64,000 nt of DNA from Rutidosis leptorrhynchoides (taxonomy: Eukaryota > Streptophyta > Magnoliopsida > Asterales > Asteraceae): the NCBI RefSeq assembly GCF_046630445.1, contig NC_092342.1:84575001-84639000 (forward strand). Reading direction: 5' to 3'. Position 1 is the stretch's first letter. Each line of letters opens with the position of its first letter. Shown here piece after piece: positions 24,388-35,034 of the stretch. Made by a program: the position numbers and the translations under genes. The notes beneath the pieces were generated by a model, which did not search any database, was not told the DNA's origin, and saw only the letters and a list, made by a program, of their open reading frames with translations.

Positions 24388-26544
24388 AGATCACTCGCCA
24401 ATTGTTTATCCCGCTCCGAATGCGGATAACAACAGAAGATTTGAGGTTCGCCCTCAATTGATTTCTATTTTGCCAAACTACCGAGGTATGGCAACGGAAG
24501 AACCTTATGAGCATATCACCGAGTTCAATGAGATTTGTGCTATAAATCAGGTAAACGGGTTCACGGATAAAAAGGCACGCCTTAGCCTATTTCCTTATTC
24601 TTTAAAAGATAAAGCAAAACGTTGGTTTTTGTCTTTACCCGCCCGGAGTATCACTACTTGGGCAGTGATGAAAAAGAAATTCCTTGAGGAATTCTACCCG
24701 ATAAGTAAAACTTCAGATATGCGTATGCAAATAAAATCTTTTAGGCAATTGCCAGGTGAACTTTTTCATGAAGCATACGAACGTCTGAAAGAATTACTTA
24801 GATCTTGTCCCCACCACGAAATACCGAAATGGGAACTTGTCAAAGTTTTTTATGATGGTCTTGACTCGCAAAATAGACAATTCCTATTAGCGGCTAGTGG
24901 TGGTGTATTTATGACTCGAAGTAGTGAGGATGAATGGGCTTTTTTTGAGCAATTGAGCAAGGGTTCAAAAACCCAAGCTTCGGTTGCACGGCAAACTCAC
25001 AATCCTTTCCATGTTAACCACGTTTCTAACTCGGGAGGTTTGACTAGGAATTTAGAAAAGGAATTAGATGAGATAAAGATGTTTATTCCCATGTTTAATA
25101 ACCCGAACCAGGGTGGTAGTGTTAATTCTGTGCAGGTTCGGGATGTGTGCTCAAATTGTGGAGATCCATCTAATTATGCAAACGGTTGCAAAAAGGGGAT
25201 AACATTAGGGATGGATGAGCAAGTGAACGAGATTCAAGGGCGAAAATATGATCCATATTCCAACACCTACAACCAAGGATGGAGAAATCATCCAAACTTT
25301 AGCTCGGACAACAACCAATTCCAAAGGCAAAACCAAAACGTGTCTCAAAATAATCAACAAAGTCAATCCTCAACCACGGATGCTAGGATGGAGTCATTCA
25401 TGGAAGAGATGAAGAAGACCTTGGAAATTCAAAATAAGTCAATTGCGGCATTGGGTAAGCAAATTGGTCAAGTCGCGGAGAAAAAGGCAACACGAGAATC
25501 GGATACAATTTCGAGTTATACATTGCTTAACCCGAATCATGAATCACAAAGAAGAGGACATGAAGTGAACATGGTGGGCACTTTAAGAAATGGAAAGGCA
25601 TATGATAACAAGGTAAAAATTCCCAGGAAATCAGAAATCGAGTATGGTCCAGGTAAGTCTCCTATTTTACATGATTTGAGTAATAATGTTAATGAAGTTT
25701 CGGTGGATTTTGGGGTTGGGTTAAATGTTGAAAAACCGGTAGTTGAAAAGTTTGAGGAAACGAATATGGAGACTAATACTATTCCATTTTCCGAGGCTTT
25801 GGAGTCCCCAAACCAATTCCCTTATGGGAAAAAGGGACCAAAAACAGATGATATGTGGGAAACGTTTAAACAAGTAAAAATCAATATCCCACTTCTTGAT
25901 GCAATCAAACAAATCCCTGCATATGCTAAATTTTTAAAAGATTTGTGTGTTCAAAAACGGAAACTAAATGCATCATTGCCCAAAAAGGTAAAATTAACTG
26001 AAAAAGTGAGTGCGGTTCCACCGAAGTTTAAGGACCCGGGGACACCATTAATTTCGGTTACGGTGGGTAATGTTAATGTCAAAAAGGCTTTATTGGATTT
26101 GGGGGCTAGTATTAACATACTTCCATCGAGTCTTGTTGAACGGTACGAGTTGGGAACTATAAAACAAACTGATATTCTCATCCAACTTGCGGACCGGTCA
26201 TTTAGAACTCCAAGGGGTATGTTAGAAAACGTGATTGTGAAAGTTGAAGATTTTTATTACCCCGTAGATTTTATAGTCATGGACATTGAGACCACTTTTA
26301 GGGAGACCCAATCGATGATCATTCTTGGTCGTCCATTTTTGGCTACAATTGATGCTCTTATCAATTGTAGAACCTGGGTAATGGACATTTCTTTTGGTAA
26401 TAAGAGATCAACGATTAATATTTTTAATTCATTACATACACCGAATGTCGAGGATTGTTTTGTGTTGGATACTAACCATGAACAGGTTCAAAAGCATGCA
26501 CCAGATGTGAAAGAGAAAAAGGATGTAAGGAAATTTAGTGAAGA
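24386..26544 (+). pseudogene. Gag-protease of Athila-like element A1, 5'-truncated and interrupted
   Basis: The frame is open from the deletion joint at 24386 to element B, but the normal start codon is lost. The gag domain includes LFPYSLKDKAKRWFLSLPAR and SFRQLPGELFHEAYERLKEL, as in Athila-type gag. The zinc knuckle reads CSNCGDPSNYANGC: its histidine is replaced by asparagine, whereas copy A2 keeps histidine. An aspartic-protease-like block LLDLGASINILPSS follows (DLGA is usual in this lineage), after a 5-codon deletion relative to A2. The frame runs into the LTR of element B, where a stop arises at 26558. The rest continues at 35035. Confidence 0.85.
26540..26544. repeat. Target-site duplication GAAGA, left copy (element B)
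   Basis: GAAGA precedes the LTR start TGTAAGACCC. The same five bases follow the other LTR at 35035-35039. The uninterrupted copy A2 has a single GAAGA at this place. Confidence 0.95.
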
Positions 26545-28927
26545 TGTAAGACCCGAATAATTATCTTACTTACTTGTGTATTATGGTGTTCAAGGGTGTG
26601 GGTTTTATTGTATATAAATTAAAATGCAAAAGAAACTGTTTCAGTAGGATTGCGCGCCGCGCGGGTTTGGGGCGCGCCGCGCCATTTGGCGCTGACAGAA
26701 TCCTTTGTTTTAATTGGTTTAAATGAAGGGTATTTGGGTAATTTCACTTGGGGCCGGATTTGTGAGCCATATTAGCTGGTTTGGATCAGTTTTGGATCAT
26801 TTTCACATCCATTCATCACTCCCAACTATCTAGAGAGAGAGAGAGAGAGATTCTAGAGAGAGATTTGGGGTTTTGGAGAAGAAGGAGGCCGTTTGGATCA
26901 AAAGCTCGGGTTCTAAAGTTGTTCCTCTCGTTCTTGGCTACGCGGTGATAGTATTGGTAAGCTCAAACTCCGAATTTCATCTATTTGATTTGATATTCAA
27001 GTTAGGGTTTGAGTTAGTTTGATGAAAAACCCTTTTAGATGATGAAATGGGTTTAGTGATGCTAGTAATTGGGTTTATTGTTAATTGTTGGTGGATTTTG
27101 GGTTGGTGAACTAATTGACCATGTTTAGGACTTGAAATTGAGTTTAATCACTTAAGTTAGTGATTATGGAAGTATTGAAACCCATTTAAGGTTATTTGGT
27201 TGACTAATTGTGACTTTGGGTCAAATTAGGGTTTGGTGGTGATTATGACCTATTTGGCGATTTAATGAGGTTTATAAACTTAAAATGGATTAAGTTGAAG
27301 TATTAAACCGAGTTAAATGTGTTTTGGTGTTAAAACTTGTAAATGGTGAGATTTTGACTTAATGGGTCAAAACTAGGGTTTTAGTGTCAAAATGGGTATG
27401 ACGCGTGTTTAACACTTGAGTTCGGGTTTAATTGGCGTATTAGGACCATTCTCACTTGTGTTAGTGATTATTGGTTAGTTTTGGGCACGGTTTGTGCTTG
27501 GAAGTGCATTTGGGTCGAAATTGCACTAAGTGACGAATTGGATTGATTTGTAAATCTACTCTAAGTGTATTGTTGTAATTGTGATAATGGAATAGGTACT
27601 TTCCATTGGCGAGTTGCGGATTACTTGGAAGCATTCTTCAAGACTTCAAGGTAAGTGATAATATCCTATGTGCATATGTATGTGTAGGATGGGTGCGGGT
27701 CGGGTGAAGTGATTCTCGGTTATAGAGCTCACTTCACATATAGATGGATTTGATGGACTTTTGTATGAGTCCAATTGGCACGGTTGTGCGTTTTGGTTGA
27801 CCATCTTTGGCGAAGTACGCGTTCGCGTGTACATTATCACACGTGGTTGTGATGTGGTTGATATAACCCCAATGGCGAAGGGTATAATATTGAGAAGTGA
27901 ATCGCGTGTGTATTCGGATTCACGATGATGCGTGTGGTTTTGGTCATCTTATTGTATTGTAGAAATGAATCTCGTGTAGTTCGGATTCATGGTGACTCGT
28001 GTAGTTCGGTCATCTTATTGAGGTAGTAATCTCGTGTGGTTTCGGATTACTAAGGCTCGTGTAGTTCGGCCAACCTCGATGTTGTGAAGATAGTAATCTC
28101 GTGTGGTTTCGGATTACTAAGGCTCGTGTAGTTCGGCCAATCTTCATTGTGGTATTTGGTTCTCGGTATTGGGTTAAGGTGTTAACCTTGTTCGTTTACA
28201 TTGTTATATATTAATGTATTGTTGTGTTGTAGCTAACCCTCCGGGTGTAGCTATTTGGCGTTGTTCACATCGTCGTTGGTGAACTTATATTGTTGTTGTA
28301 TCTTTAGCTCGTTGCTTAGAGATCGTACGGTATGCTTAGTGTAGTGCCTTATATATGGATGCCTCGGTATGCGGTATTTGTTATTTTGTGGCGTGTCCAT
28401 TTTATACATATATATGTATGTAGTATATTATCATTCACTAAGCGTTAGCTTACCCTCTCGTTGTTGACTCTTTTTATAGATTGCATGCGGATGGTGGCTC
28501 GGGTAAGCGCGAGGATTAGAGGACTTGCATAGTTTGCGTAGAAGGCTTGCTTTTGGATTTATTAGGATTGGGTAGCGTATCCCCAATCGCCATGCTCGGC
28601 TTTGTTTTGTATTAAAAGTCTTATGGTCGAAAATTGTATTTTGATACTTAAAGGGTAATTTGGGTCGATGTGGGCCCCGCTTCGTAAATATAATTTTATT
28701 AATAGAACGTGCTAGTTTTTATATATGGAACATGGGGTTAAAAGCGTTACGCCTAAATATGTCGGGAACTAGTCAAACATTTTCGCGTTTAAAGACTTTC
28801 CGGACAGACAGGTTTGGCGCGCCGCGCACCCCTGGTGGCGCGCCGCGCCAGGTGGCAGTTCAGCAAAAAAAAAATTTTGTTTGTAATTTTACACGGTTTA
28901 AATCGCGGGTTGGTTTGGGTTGTTACA
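26545..28927 (+). mobile_element. 5' LTR of element B
   Basis: It starts TGTAAGACCC and ends GTTGTTACA. It carries a GC-rich motif GGCGCGCCGCGCC near both ends (26655-26690 and 28816-28852) and a (GA)n tract at 26831-26850. Four hairpin units built on CGTGTAGTTCGG lie at 27888-28146. No gene is encoded. Confidence 0.95.
27888..28146 (+). repeat. Array of four three-way-junction hairpin units (5' LTR)
   Basis: Each unit of about 60 bases contains two hairpins sharing the apex CG-TGTAGTT-CG and an outer closing stem. Unit 3 (28020-28077) closes with GAGGT/ACCTC and unit 4 (28085-28146) with TGAAGAT/ATCTTCA. Inner stems are TAGTAATC/GATTACTA and GGC/GCC. The stems change between units but stay paired. 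Confidence 0.8.
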
Positions 28928-28929
28928 AG

Positions 28930-28941
28930 TGGTATCAGAGC
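28930..28941 (+). other. Primer-binding site of element B (initiator-tRNA-Met)
   Basis: TGGTATCAGAGC lies two bases after the 5' LTR. Confidence 0.95.
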
Positions 28942-29364
28942 ATGGTCTAAGGGATTTAGGTGACTTGAGATAGGTGCCTAGACTTAGACTTGTGTGTGCT
29001 TAAATTGTTGCGGGACTTGTAGGATTACGGGTCGGAATGGGTTTGGTTAGTGCCTTGGCTATAGGTTGACTAACGTTTATATTAGTAATGCGGATATTAT
29101 TAATATGTTGTTGTGTTGTGATAATAATTCTCGCGTGTGTTTGTACCGCGTAAAATTTTGGTTGTGTTTGTGTATATCATCGAGCGAGACGGTCGTTGTA
29201 CTAACGAGTCGATGCGGCATGTGTGCGTAATAAGAACTTGCAAACCTTATTACGGGTGCAAATCGTGTCTAACAAGTGATGTACGATGAGTGTTTAGCAA
29301 GATGGGGCTGTGTCGTGCGTACGGTTTTACACGTTCGTGGACTAATCGTTTTGCATTCTTTAGA
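28942..29364 (+). other. Leader of element B, non-coding
   Basis: No open frame of note. Includes a 9-bp perfect hairpin, CGTAATAAG/CTTATTACG (29226-29255), and GTTAGT/ACTAAC near 29046-29074. Confidence 0.6.
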
Positions 29365-30306
29365 ATGACGACGCGAAACGAGACCGAGGCGAATGACGCG
29401 GAGTTTAACACTAGGGTTGCGGCCGCCGTCGCGGAGCAAATGGGTGCGTTAGAAGAAAGAATGGAAATGAGGTATTCCGAACTTCAAAGTAGTGGTGAAA
29501 TGGAGCGTTATCTTAAGAGCTTCATGAGGACTAAACCCCCGATGTATGACGGAAAGCCGGATCCTTTGGTAAGCACAACTTAGATTTCGGACGTCGAAGG
29601 GTGTTTCCGTACTATTAATTGCCCTCCCGAGAGAAAGACGAGACTCGCTACAAGTTTGTTGCGGGGTAGGGCAAGGGATTGGTTGGATGGTAAGATTGAT
29701 CTTGTCGGTGGCGAGACGTTTATGGCTTTATCGTGGGACGACTTTAAGGAGGAATTCTTCGAGGAGTTCCGGACTTCGGCCGATTTGTGGGAATTGCGTA
29801 ATGAGTTGCGAAATTTGCGACAAGGATCTATGGATTTGAGTACTCTCAAGACGACCTTTATGACGAAGGCTCGTTTTTGTCCGGAGTATTTGGGGAATGA
29901 TCGTTTGTTAATGGGGGATTTCTATCGGACTTTGAATGATGACTTGAAAAGTAAAATTAGCCGGGGTCAAACGATATCATTTTCGGAATTATTCGACTTG
30001 GCTAGAGGTTTCGAGTCGTATTCACGATCGAAAAAGGGTAAACCTTCAAGTGAGCGAAGGGTCGTTTCTTATGGTGCTCCGAGTAAGAGGGCTAAGGGTC
30101 CGAGTGTGAGCACGGGTGGCACGCGAATGGGTATGTCGGATTCTAGTGTGGCTAGATGTTACAATTATGGCGTGAGGGGTCACAAGTCTTGGGAATGTTC
30201 GGTACCAAAGGGTGATGGTATGGTGTGCTTCAATTGCCAAAAAGAAGGACATCGTAAGTCGGAATGTCCCAAGTTAGCGGGGACGGGTGCGGCCAGGAGA
30301 CGTTAA
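29365..30306 (+). pseudogene. gag of element B with one in-frame stop
   Basis: The chosen start is the ATG at 29365 (MTTRNETEANDAEF). The frame continues to TAA at 30304, about 313 codons, with a single TAG at 29581 (codon 73). The following text, ISDVEGCF, normally has tryptophan before it, so a TGG to TAG change is likely. The capsid-like domain includes LRGRARDWLDG and SWDDFKEEFFEEF. Two knuckles follow: CYNYGVRGHKSWEC, in which the second cysteine is tyrosine, and an intact CFNCQKEGHRKSEC. Gag would coat the element's RNA in cytoplasmic particles. No pol follows. Confidence 0.85.
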
Positions 30307-31210
30307 GGTACGTTTAATTTTGATAAATATGTCTTTTGATTATTTATTAAATGCAGTTTGAGTTTGAGTTACGTGCCTTTGTTGTGCATGTTATGCTATG
30401 GGTGACGTTCCTAATGGAAGTACCCTATGTTGATGATTGATTGACGGGCAAAGGGCGTAAGACTTGGTGCAACCAAGCATTCCTTAGTATTTGGGAAACG
30501 TTTCTACCAAGCCACGGAAATGGTTTTGGTGTTTGGTTGTTAAGCGCGTGTTCGCTTTGATGTTGAAGTGACGAATCATGAGGTTCGTCGGTTGGTTGGA
30601 GCCCTTGAGATCGAGTGTTTTAAATCTCGATGTGTGTTGGTAATGGAGTCTTTATGACGCGACATTAGGTGCCTCTTTTATACCTACTAGCGTAGAGTTC
30701 GACTCCGATTGTGTTGCGGTACACTTTTCGTACAAAGTGTTTAAGGGTTGGTTAAAATCCTTCGTGTGCTCAAGGTTGGTGCAAGATGTGGTAATGGGTC
30801 GTGTGAGTCCAATTGTTGGTAAAGTCTACCTGTGGTAGCATTGTGCGGTTGTACGAGTTGTGGATATGGAACGTGGTTCTAAGTGGGGGAGTTACACTCC
30901 CGCACGAGGAAGTTTTTAGTGTGAGATTTCGGATGATGCTATTGGTAGATCCGGAAAATGTTGTCGAGACCTGGTTGGGTCGATTTGTGGTAGAGTACAA
31001 TTTCGGATAAATTGTACTTATGGTTTGGATTTGAATCATCACCGAGGTGGTAACGTGGTAAATCTCGTTGAGAGATAATGGACGTGTTTGGCGAGCAAGG
31101 TGAAATCCTCCGGTTAAGGGAGGTGTGTGTCGGGTTCTCTTGTGGAGAATTATTGTTTGGTACCTATGTTTGGTATAGGTGGTTCTTGCTCGATTATGGT
31201 ATGGTTGTTT

Positions 31211-31401
31211 GATGAAGCATGATCTTTAGGGTCCGCTGACTTCATCATGGGAATACGTGATTGGTGGAGCATGACTTTCGGGGTCCGCTGACTTCATCAT
31301 GAGCGTGGTGTTATATCGGTGAAGCATGATCTTCGGGTCCGCTGACTTCATCCGGTGTTGAGATTGGTGGAGTATGACCTTCGGGGTCCGCTGACTTCAT
31401 C
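31211..31401 (+). repeat. Four-copy hairpin array, stem GATGAAG/CTTCATC
   Basis: Four copies of about 36 bases at 31211, 31264, 31319 and 31366 share the core GGTCCGCTGACTTCATC. Changes in the left arm (GATGAAG, GGTGGAG, GGTGAAG) keep pairing through G-U wobble. Confidence 0.8.
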
Positions 31402-31483
31402 AAGGGAGTAGTGTTATGTCGGTATGGTGTAACACTATCGGGAAATGCGAGTACCAGTGGGAAATGCGAGTACCATTCCTATG

Positions 31484-31993
31484 TTGAGATTGTGAATCGC
31501 GTGTGGTTTCGGATTCACTATGACGCGTGTGGTTTCGGTCATCTTAACTAAATGAATCTCGTGTAGTTCGGATTCATGGTGACTCGTGTAGTTCGGTCAT
31601 CTTACTGAGGTAGTAATCTCGTGTGGTTTCGGATTACTAAGGCTCGTGTAGTTCGGCCAACCTCGATGTTGTGGAAGTGAATCTCGTGTAGTTCGGATTC
31701 ACAAATGACTCGTATGGTTTCGGTCATTGTATTGTGGAAGTGAATCTCGTGTAGTTCGGATTCACAAATGACTCGTGTGGTTTCGATCATTATATTGAGG
31801 AGTGAGTCTCGTGTAGTTCGGATTCACAAATGACTCGTGTAGTTCGGTCATTCCTCCAGGATAGTGACTCTCGTGTAGTTCGGATTCACTATGGCGCGTG
31901 TAGTTCGGCCATTCCCGATTGTTGTTGTGGTGAAGGTAGTGAGTCGCGTGTAGTTCGGATTCACTAGGGCGCGTGTGTTTTCGGCCAGCCTTC
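31484..31993 (+). repeat. Array of about eight three-way-junction hairpin units (internal)
   Basis: Same unit as in the LTR. Outer stems differ but pair: TTGAGAT/ATCTTAA (31484-31547), GAGGT/ACCTC (31607-31664), GAGGA/TCCTC (31797-31856), GAAGG/CCTTC (31932-31993). Inner stems include GTGAATC/GATTCAC, ATGAATC/GATTCAT, TAGTAATC/GATTACTA and AATGAC/GTCATT, almost always around CG-TGTRGTT-CG. Confidence 0.8.
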
Positions 31994-32637
31994 GTGTCGT
32001 GTGGTCTATTGGTTGTTTGATACACCAATGGTAGGGTCGTAAGGACCATGTTGCGGGAACTATCGGTCATTTTATACGTCAATGGTGGGGTCGTGAGGAC
32101 CATGTGGTGGGATTAGTGAGGCGATAGCCGTGTTTCGCTCACATGTTTGTTACGGGTGTGACGATGGTTGATTTCGTACACCTTGGGTTTTGCGTTTCCA
32201 TAGTCATTTTGGGCGCTATCGGTTCTAGCCGTTGGATTATGATGTTACGGTGGTTGCGTATTGGTCGTATGGCGCACTACAAAGGATGTTTAATGATTGG
32301 TGTAATCCGTAAGGGTTCGTTTGGTTCGGTCTTCATCGTTTCGGATTGTTGACTTTAGGATTTAAACTTGGTTGCTTTTAGCATTGTACTTGGTAATGTT
32401 ACGCTAGAGGGTTGATATCTCGGTTCGAGATTGGTTGAGTTTCCCGATGTGAGGAATTAAGCATGATTTTAGTGCTCGGATTGTGATTTGTTAAATCGCG
32501 TGTGACGATTTTGGTTGTTAGAGGTGATTCATTGGGAAGAGTTGCCTAGGAAAGTTGGATTGGGACATATGTTTGAGGACCGTGGAGTGTGGTCCATTTG
32601 GTTAAGTGACGAGGATCACGAGGACGTGATCGAGTTT

Positions 32638-32650
32638 AAGTGGGGAAGAG
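32638..32650 (+). other. Polypurine tract of element B
   Basis: AAGTGGGGAAGAG, one base before the 3' LTR. Confidence 0.9.
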
Positions 32651-32651
32651 T

Positions 32652-35034
32652 TGTAAGACCCGAATAATTATCTTACTTACTTGTGTATTATGGTGTTCAA
32701 GGGTGTGGGTTTTATTGTATATAAATTAAAATGCAAAAGAAACTGTTTCAGTAGGATCGCGCGCCGCGCGGGTTTGGGGCGCGCCGCGCCATTTGGCGCT
32801 GACAGAATCCTTTGTTTTAATTGGTTTAAATGAAGGGTATTTGGGTAATTTCACTTGGGGCCGGATTTGTGATCCATATTAGCTGGTTTGGATCAGTTTT
32901 GGATCATTTTCACATCCATTCATCACTCCCAACTATCTAGAGAGAGAGAGAGAGAGATTCTAGAGAGAGATTTGGGGTTTTGGAGAAGAAGGAGGCCGTT
33001 TGGATCAAAAGCTCGGGTTCTAAAGTTGTTCCTCTCGTTCTTGGCTACGCGGTGATAGTATTGTTAAGCTCAAACTCTGAATTTCATCTATTTGATTTGA
33101 TATTCAAGTTAGGGTTTGAGTTAGTTTGATGAAAAACCCTTTTAGATGATGAAATGGGTTTAGTGATGCTAGTAATTGGGTTTATTGTTAATTGTTGGTG
33201 GATTTTGGGTTGGTGAACTAATTGGCCATGTTTAGGACTTGAAATTGAGTTTAATTACTTAAGTTAGTGATTATGGAAGTATTGAAACCCATTTAAGGTT
33301 ATTTGGTTGACTAATTGTGACTTTGGGTCAAATTAGGGTTTGGTGGTGATTATGACCCATTTGGCGATTTAATGAGGTTTATAAACTTAAAATGGATTAA
33401 GTTGAAGTATTAAACCGAGTTAAATGTGTTTTGGTGTTAAAACTTGTAAATGGTGAGATTTTGACTTAATGGGTCAAAACTAGGGTTTTAGTGTCAAAAT
33501 GGGTATGACGCGTGTTTAACACTTGAGTTCGGGTTTAATTGGCGTATTAGGACCATTCTCACTTGTGTTAGTGATTATTGGTTAGTTTTGGGCACGGTTT
33601 GTGCTTGGAAGTGCATTTGGGTCGAAATTGCACTAAGTGACGAATTGGGTTGATTTGTAAATCTACTCTAAGTGTATTGTTGTAATTGTGATAATGGAAT
33701 AGGTACTTTCCATTGGCGAGTTGCGGATTACTTGGAAGCATTCTTCAAGACTTCAAGGTGAGTGATAATATCCTATGTGCATATGTATGTGTAGGATGGG
33801 TGCGGGTCGGGTGAAGTGATTCTCGGTTATAGAGCTCACTTCACATATAGATGGATTTGATGGACTTTTGTATGAGTCCAATTGGCACAGTTGTGCGTTT
33901 TGGTTGACCATCTTTGGCGAAGTACGCGTTCGCGTGTACATTATCACACGTGGTTGTGATGTGGTTGATATAACCCCAATGGCGAAGGGTATAATATTGA
34001 GAAGTGAATCGCGTGTGTATTCGGATTCACGATGACGCGTGTGGTTTCGGTCATCTTATTGTATTGTGGAAATGAATCTCGTGTAGTTCGGATTCATGGT
34101 GACTCGTGTAGTTCGGTCATCTTATTGAGGTAGTAATCTCGTGTGGTTTCGGATTACTAAGGCTCGTGTAGTTCGGCCAACCTCGATGTTGTGAAGATAG
34201 TAATCTCGTGTGGTTTCGGATTACTAAGGCTCGTGTAGTTCGGCCAATCTTCATTGTGGTATTTGGTTCTCGGTATTGGGTTAAGGTGTTAACCTTGTTC
34301 GTTTACATTGTTATATATTAATGTATTGTTGTGTTGTAGCTAACCCTCCGGGTGTAGCTATTTGGCGTTGTTCACATCGTCGTTGGTGAACTTATATTGT
34401 TGTTGTATCTTTAGCTCGTTGCTTAGAGATCGTACGGTATGCTTAGTGTAGTGCCTTATATATGGATGCCTCGGTATGCGGTATTTGTTATTTTGTGGCG
34501 TGTCCATTTTATACATATATATGTATGTAGTATATTATCATTCACTAAGCGTTAGCTTACCCTCTCGTTGTTGACTCTTTTTATAGATTGCATGCGGATG
34601 GTGGCTCGGGTAAGCGCGAGGATTAGAGGACTTGCATAGTTTGCGTAGAAGGCTTGCTTTTGGATTTATTAGGATTGGGTAGCGTATCCCCAATCGCCAT
34701 GCTCGGCTTTGTTTTGTATTAAAAGTCTTATGGTCGAAAATTGTATTTTGATACTTAAAGGGTAATTTGGGTCGATGTGGGCCCCGCTTCGTAAATATAA
34801 TTTTATTAATAGAACGTGCTAGTTTTTATATATGGAACATGGGGTTAAAAGCGTTACGCCTAAATATGTCGGGAACTAGTCAAACATTTTTGCGTTTAAA
34901 GACTTTCCGGACAGACAGGTTTGGCGCGCCGCGCACCCCTGGTGGCGCGCCGCGCCAGGTGGCAGTTCAGCAAAAAAAAAAATTTGTTTGTAATTTTACA
35001 CGGTTTAAATCGCGGGTTGGTTTGGGTTGTTACA
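32652..35034 (+). mobile_element. 3' LTR of element B
   Basis: It has the same length as the 5' LTR (2383 bp) and is nearly identical. Differences I see include 26649/32756 (T/C before GCGCGCC), GTGAGCC versus GTGATCC, and one base in the A-rich tract near the right end. Hairpin units recur at about 33995-34253. Confidence 0.95.

Larger units (their letters stand above)
30307..32637 (+). other. Non-coding internal region of element B, dense in perfect hairpins
   Basis: No frame in this 2.3-kb stretch resembles pol. Instead short perfect inverted repeats follow one another: CTTGGT/ACCAAG (30463), GACGAA/TTCGTC (30570), ATCGAG/CTCGAT (30610), ACACTTT/AAAGTGT (30721), CTACC/GGTAG (30826), GTACAATTT/AAATTGTAC (30995-31017), TAGTGTTA/TAACACTA (about 31409), ATCTC/GAGAT (near 32417), AAATCG/CGATTT (near 32505) and GATCAC/GTGATC just before the polypurine tract. 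Two repeated hairpin arrays are listed separately. Confidence 0.75.
26545..35034 (+). mobile_element. Element B: complete gag-only LTR retrotransposon
   Basis: The 8490-bp element has two 2383-bp LTRs (26545-28927 and 32652-35034), a Met-type primer-binding site, one gag frame, a polypurine tract and flanking GAAGA duplications. There is no protease, reverse transcriptase, RNase H or integrase. The architecture matches the class described as TR-GAG, terminal-repeat elements with a gag gene only. Mobility would need enzymes from a related element. The LTRs differ at only a handful of visible positions, so the insertion is recent. Non-coding parts are unusually dense in short perfect hairpins. 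Confidence 0.9.

Noticed and set aside
31484..31993. tRNA gene cluster suggested by repeated stem-loops and GTTCG words
   Set aside because: There is no acceptor stem, D arm or anticodon arm arrangement and no box A; the units are about 60 bases with two hairpins only.
30770..32103. Minus-strand frames in element B with repeated ELHEIHFHN-type text
   Set aside because: They arise from the hairpin array; they are antisense to the element and show no family resemblance.
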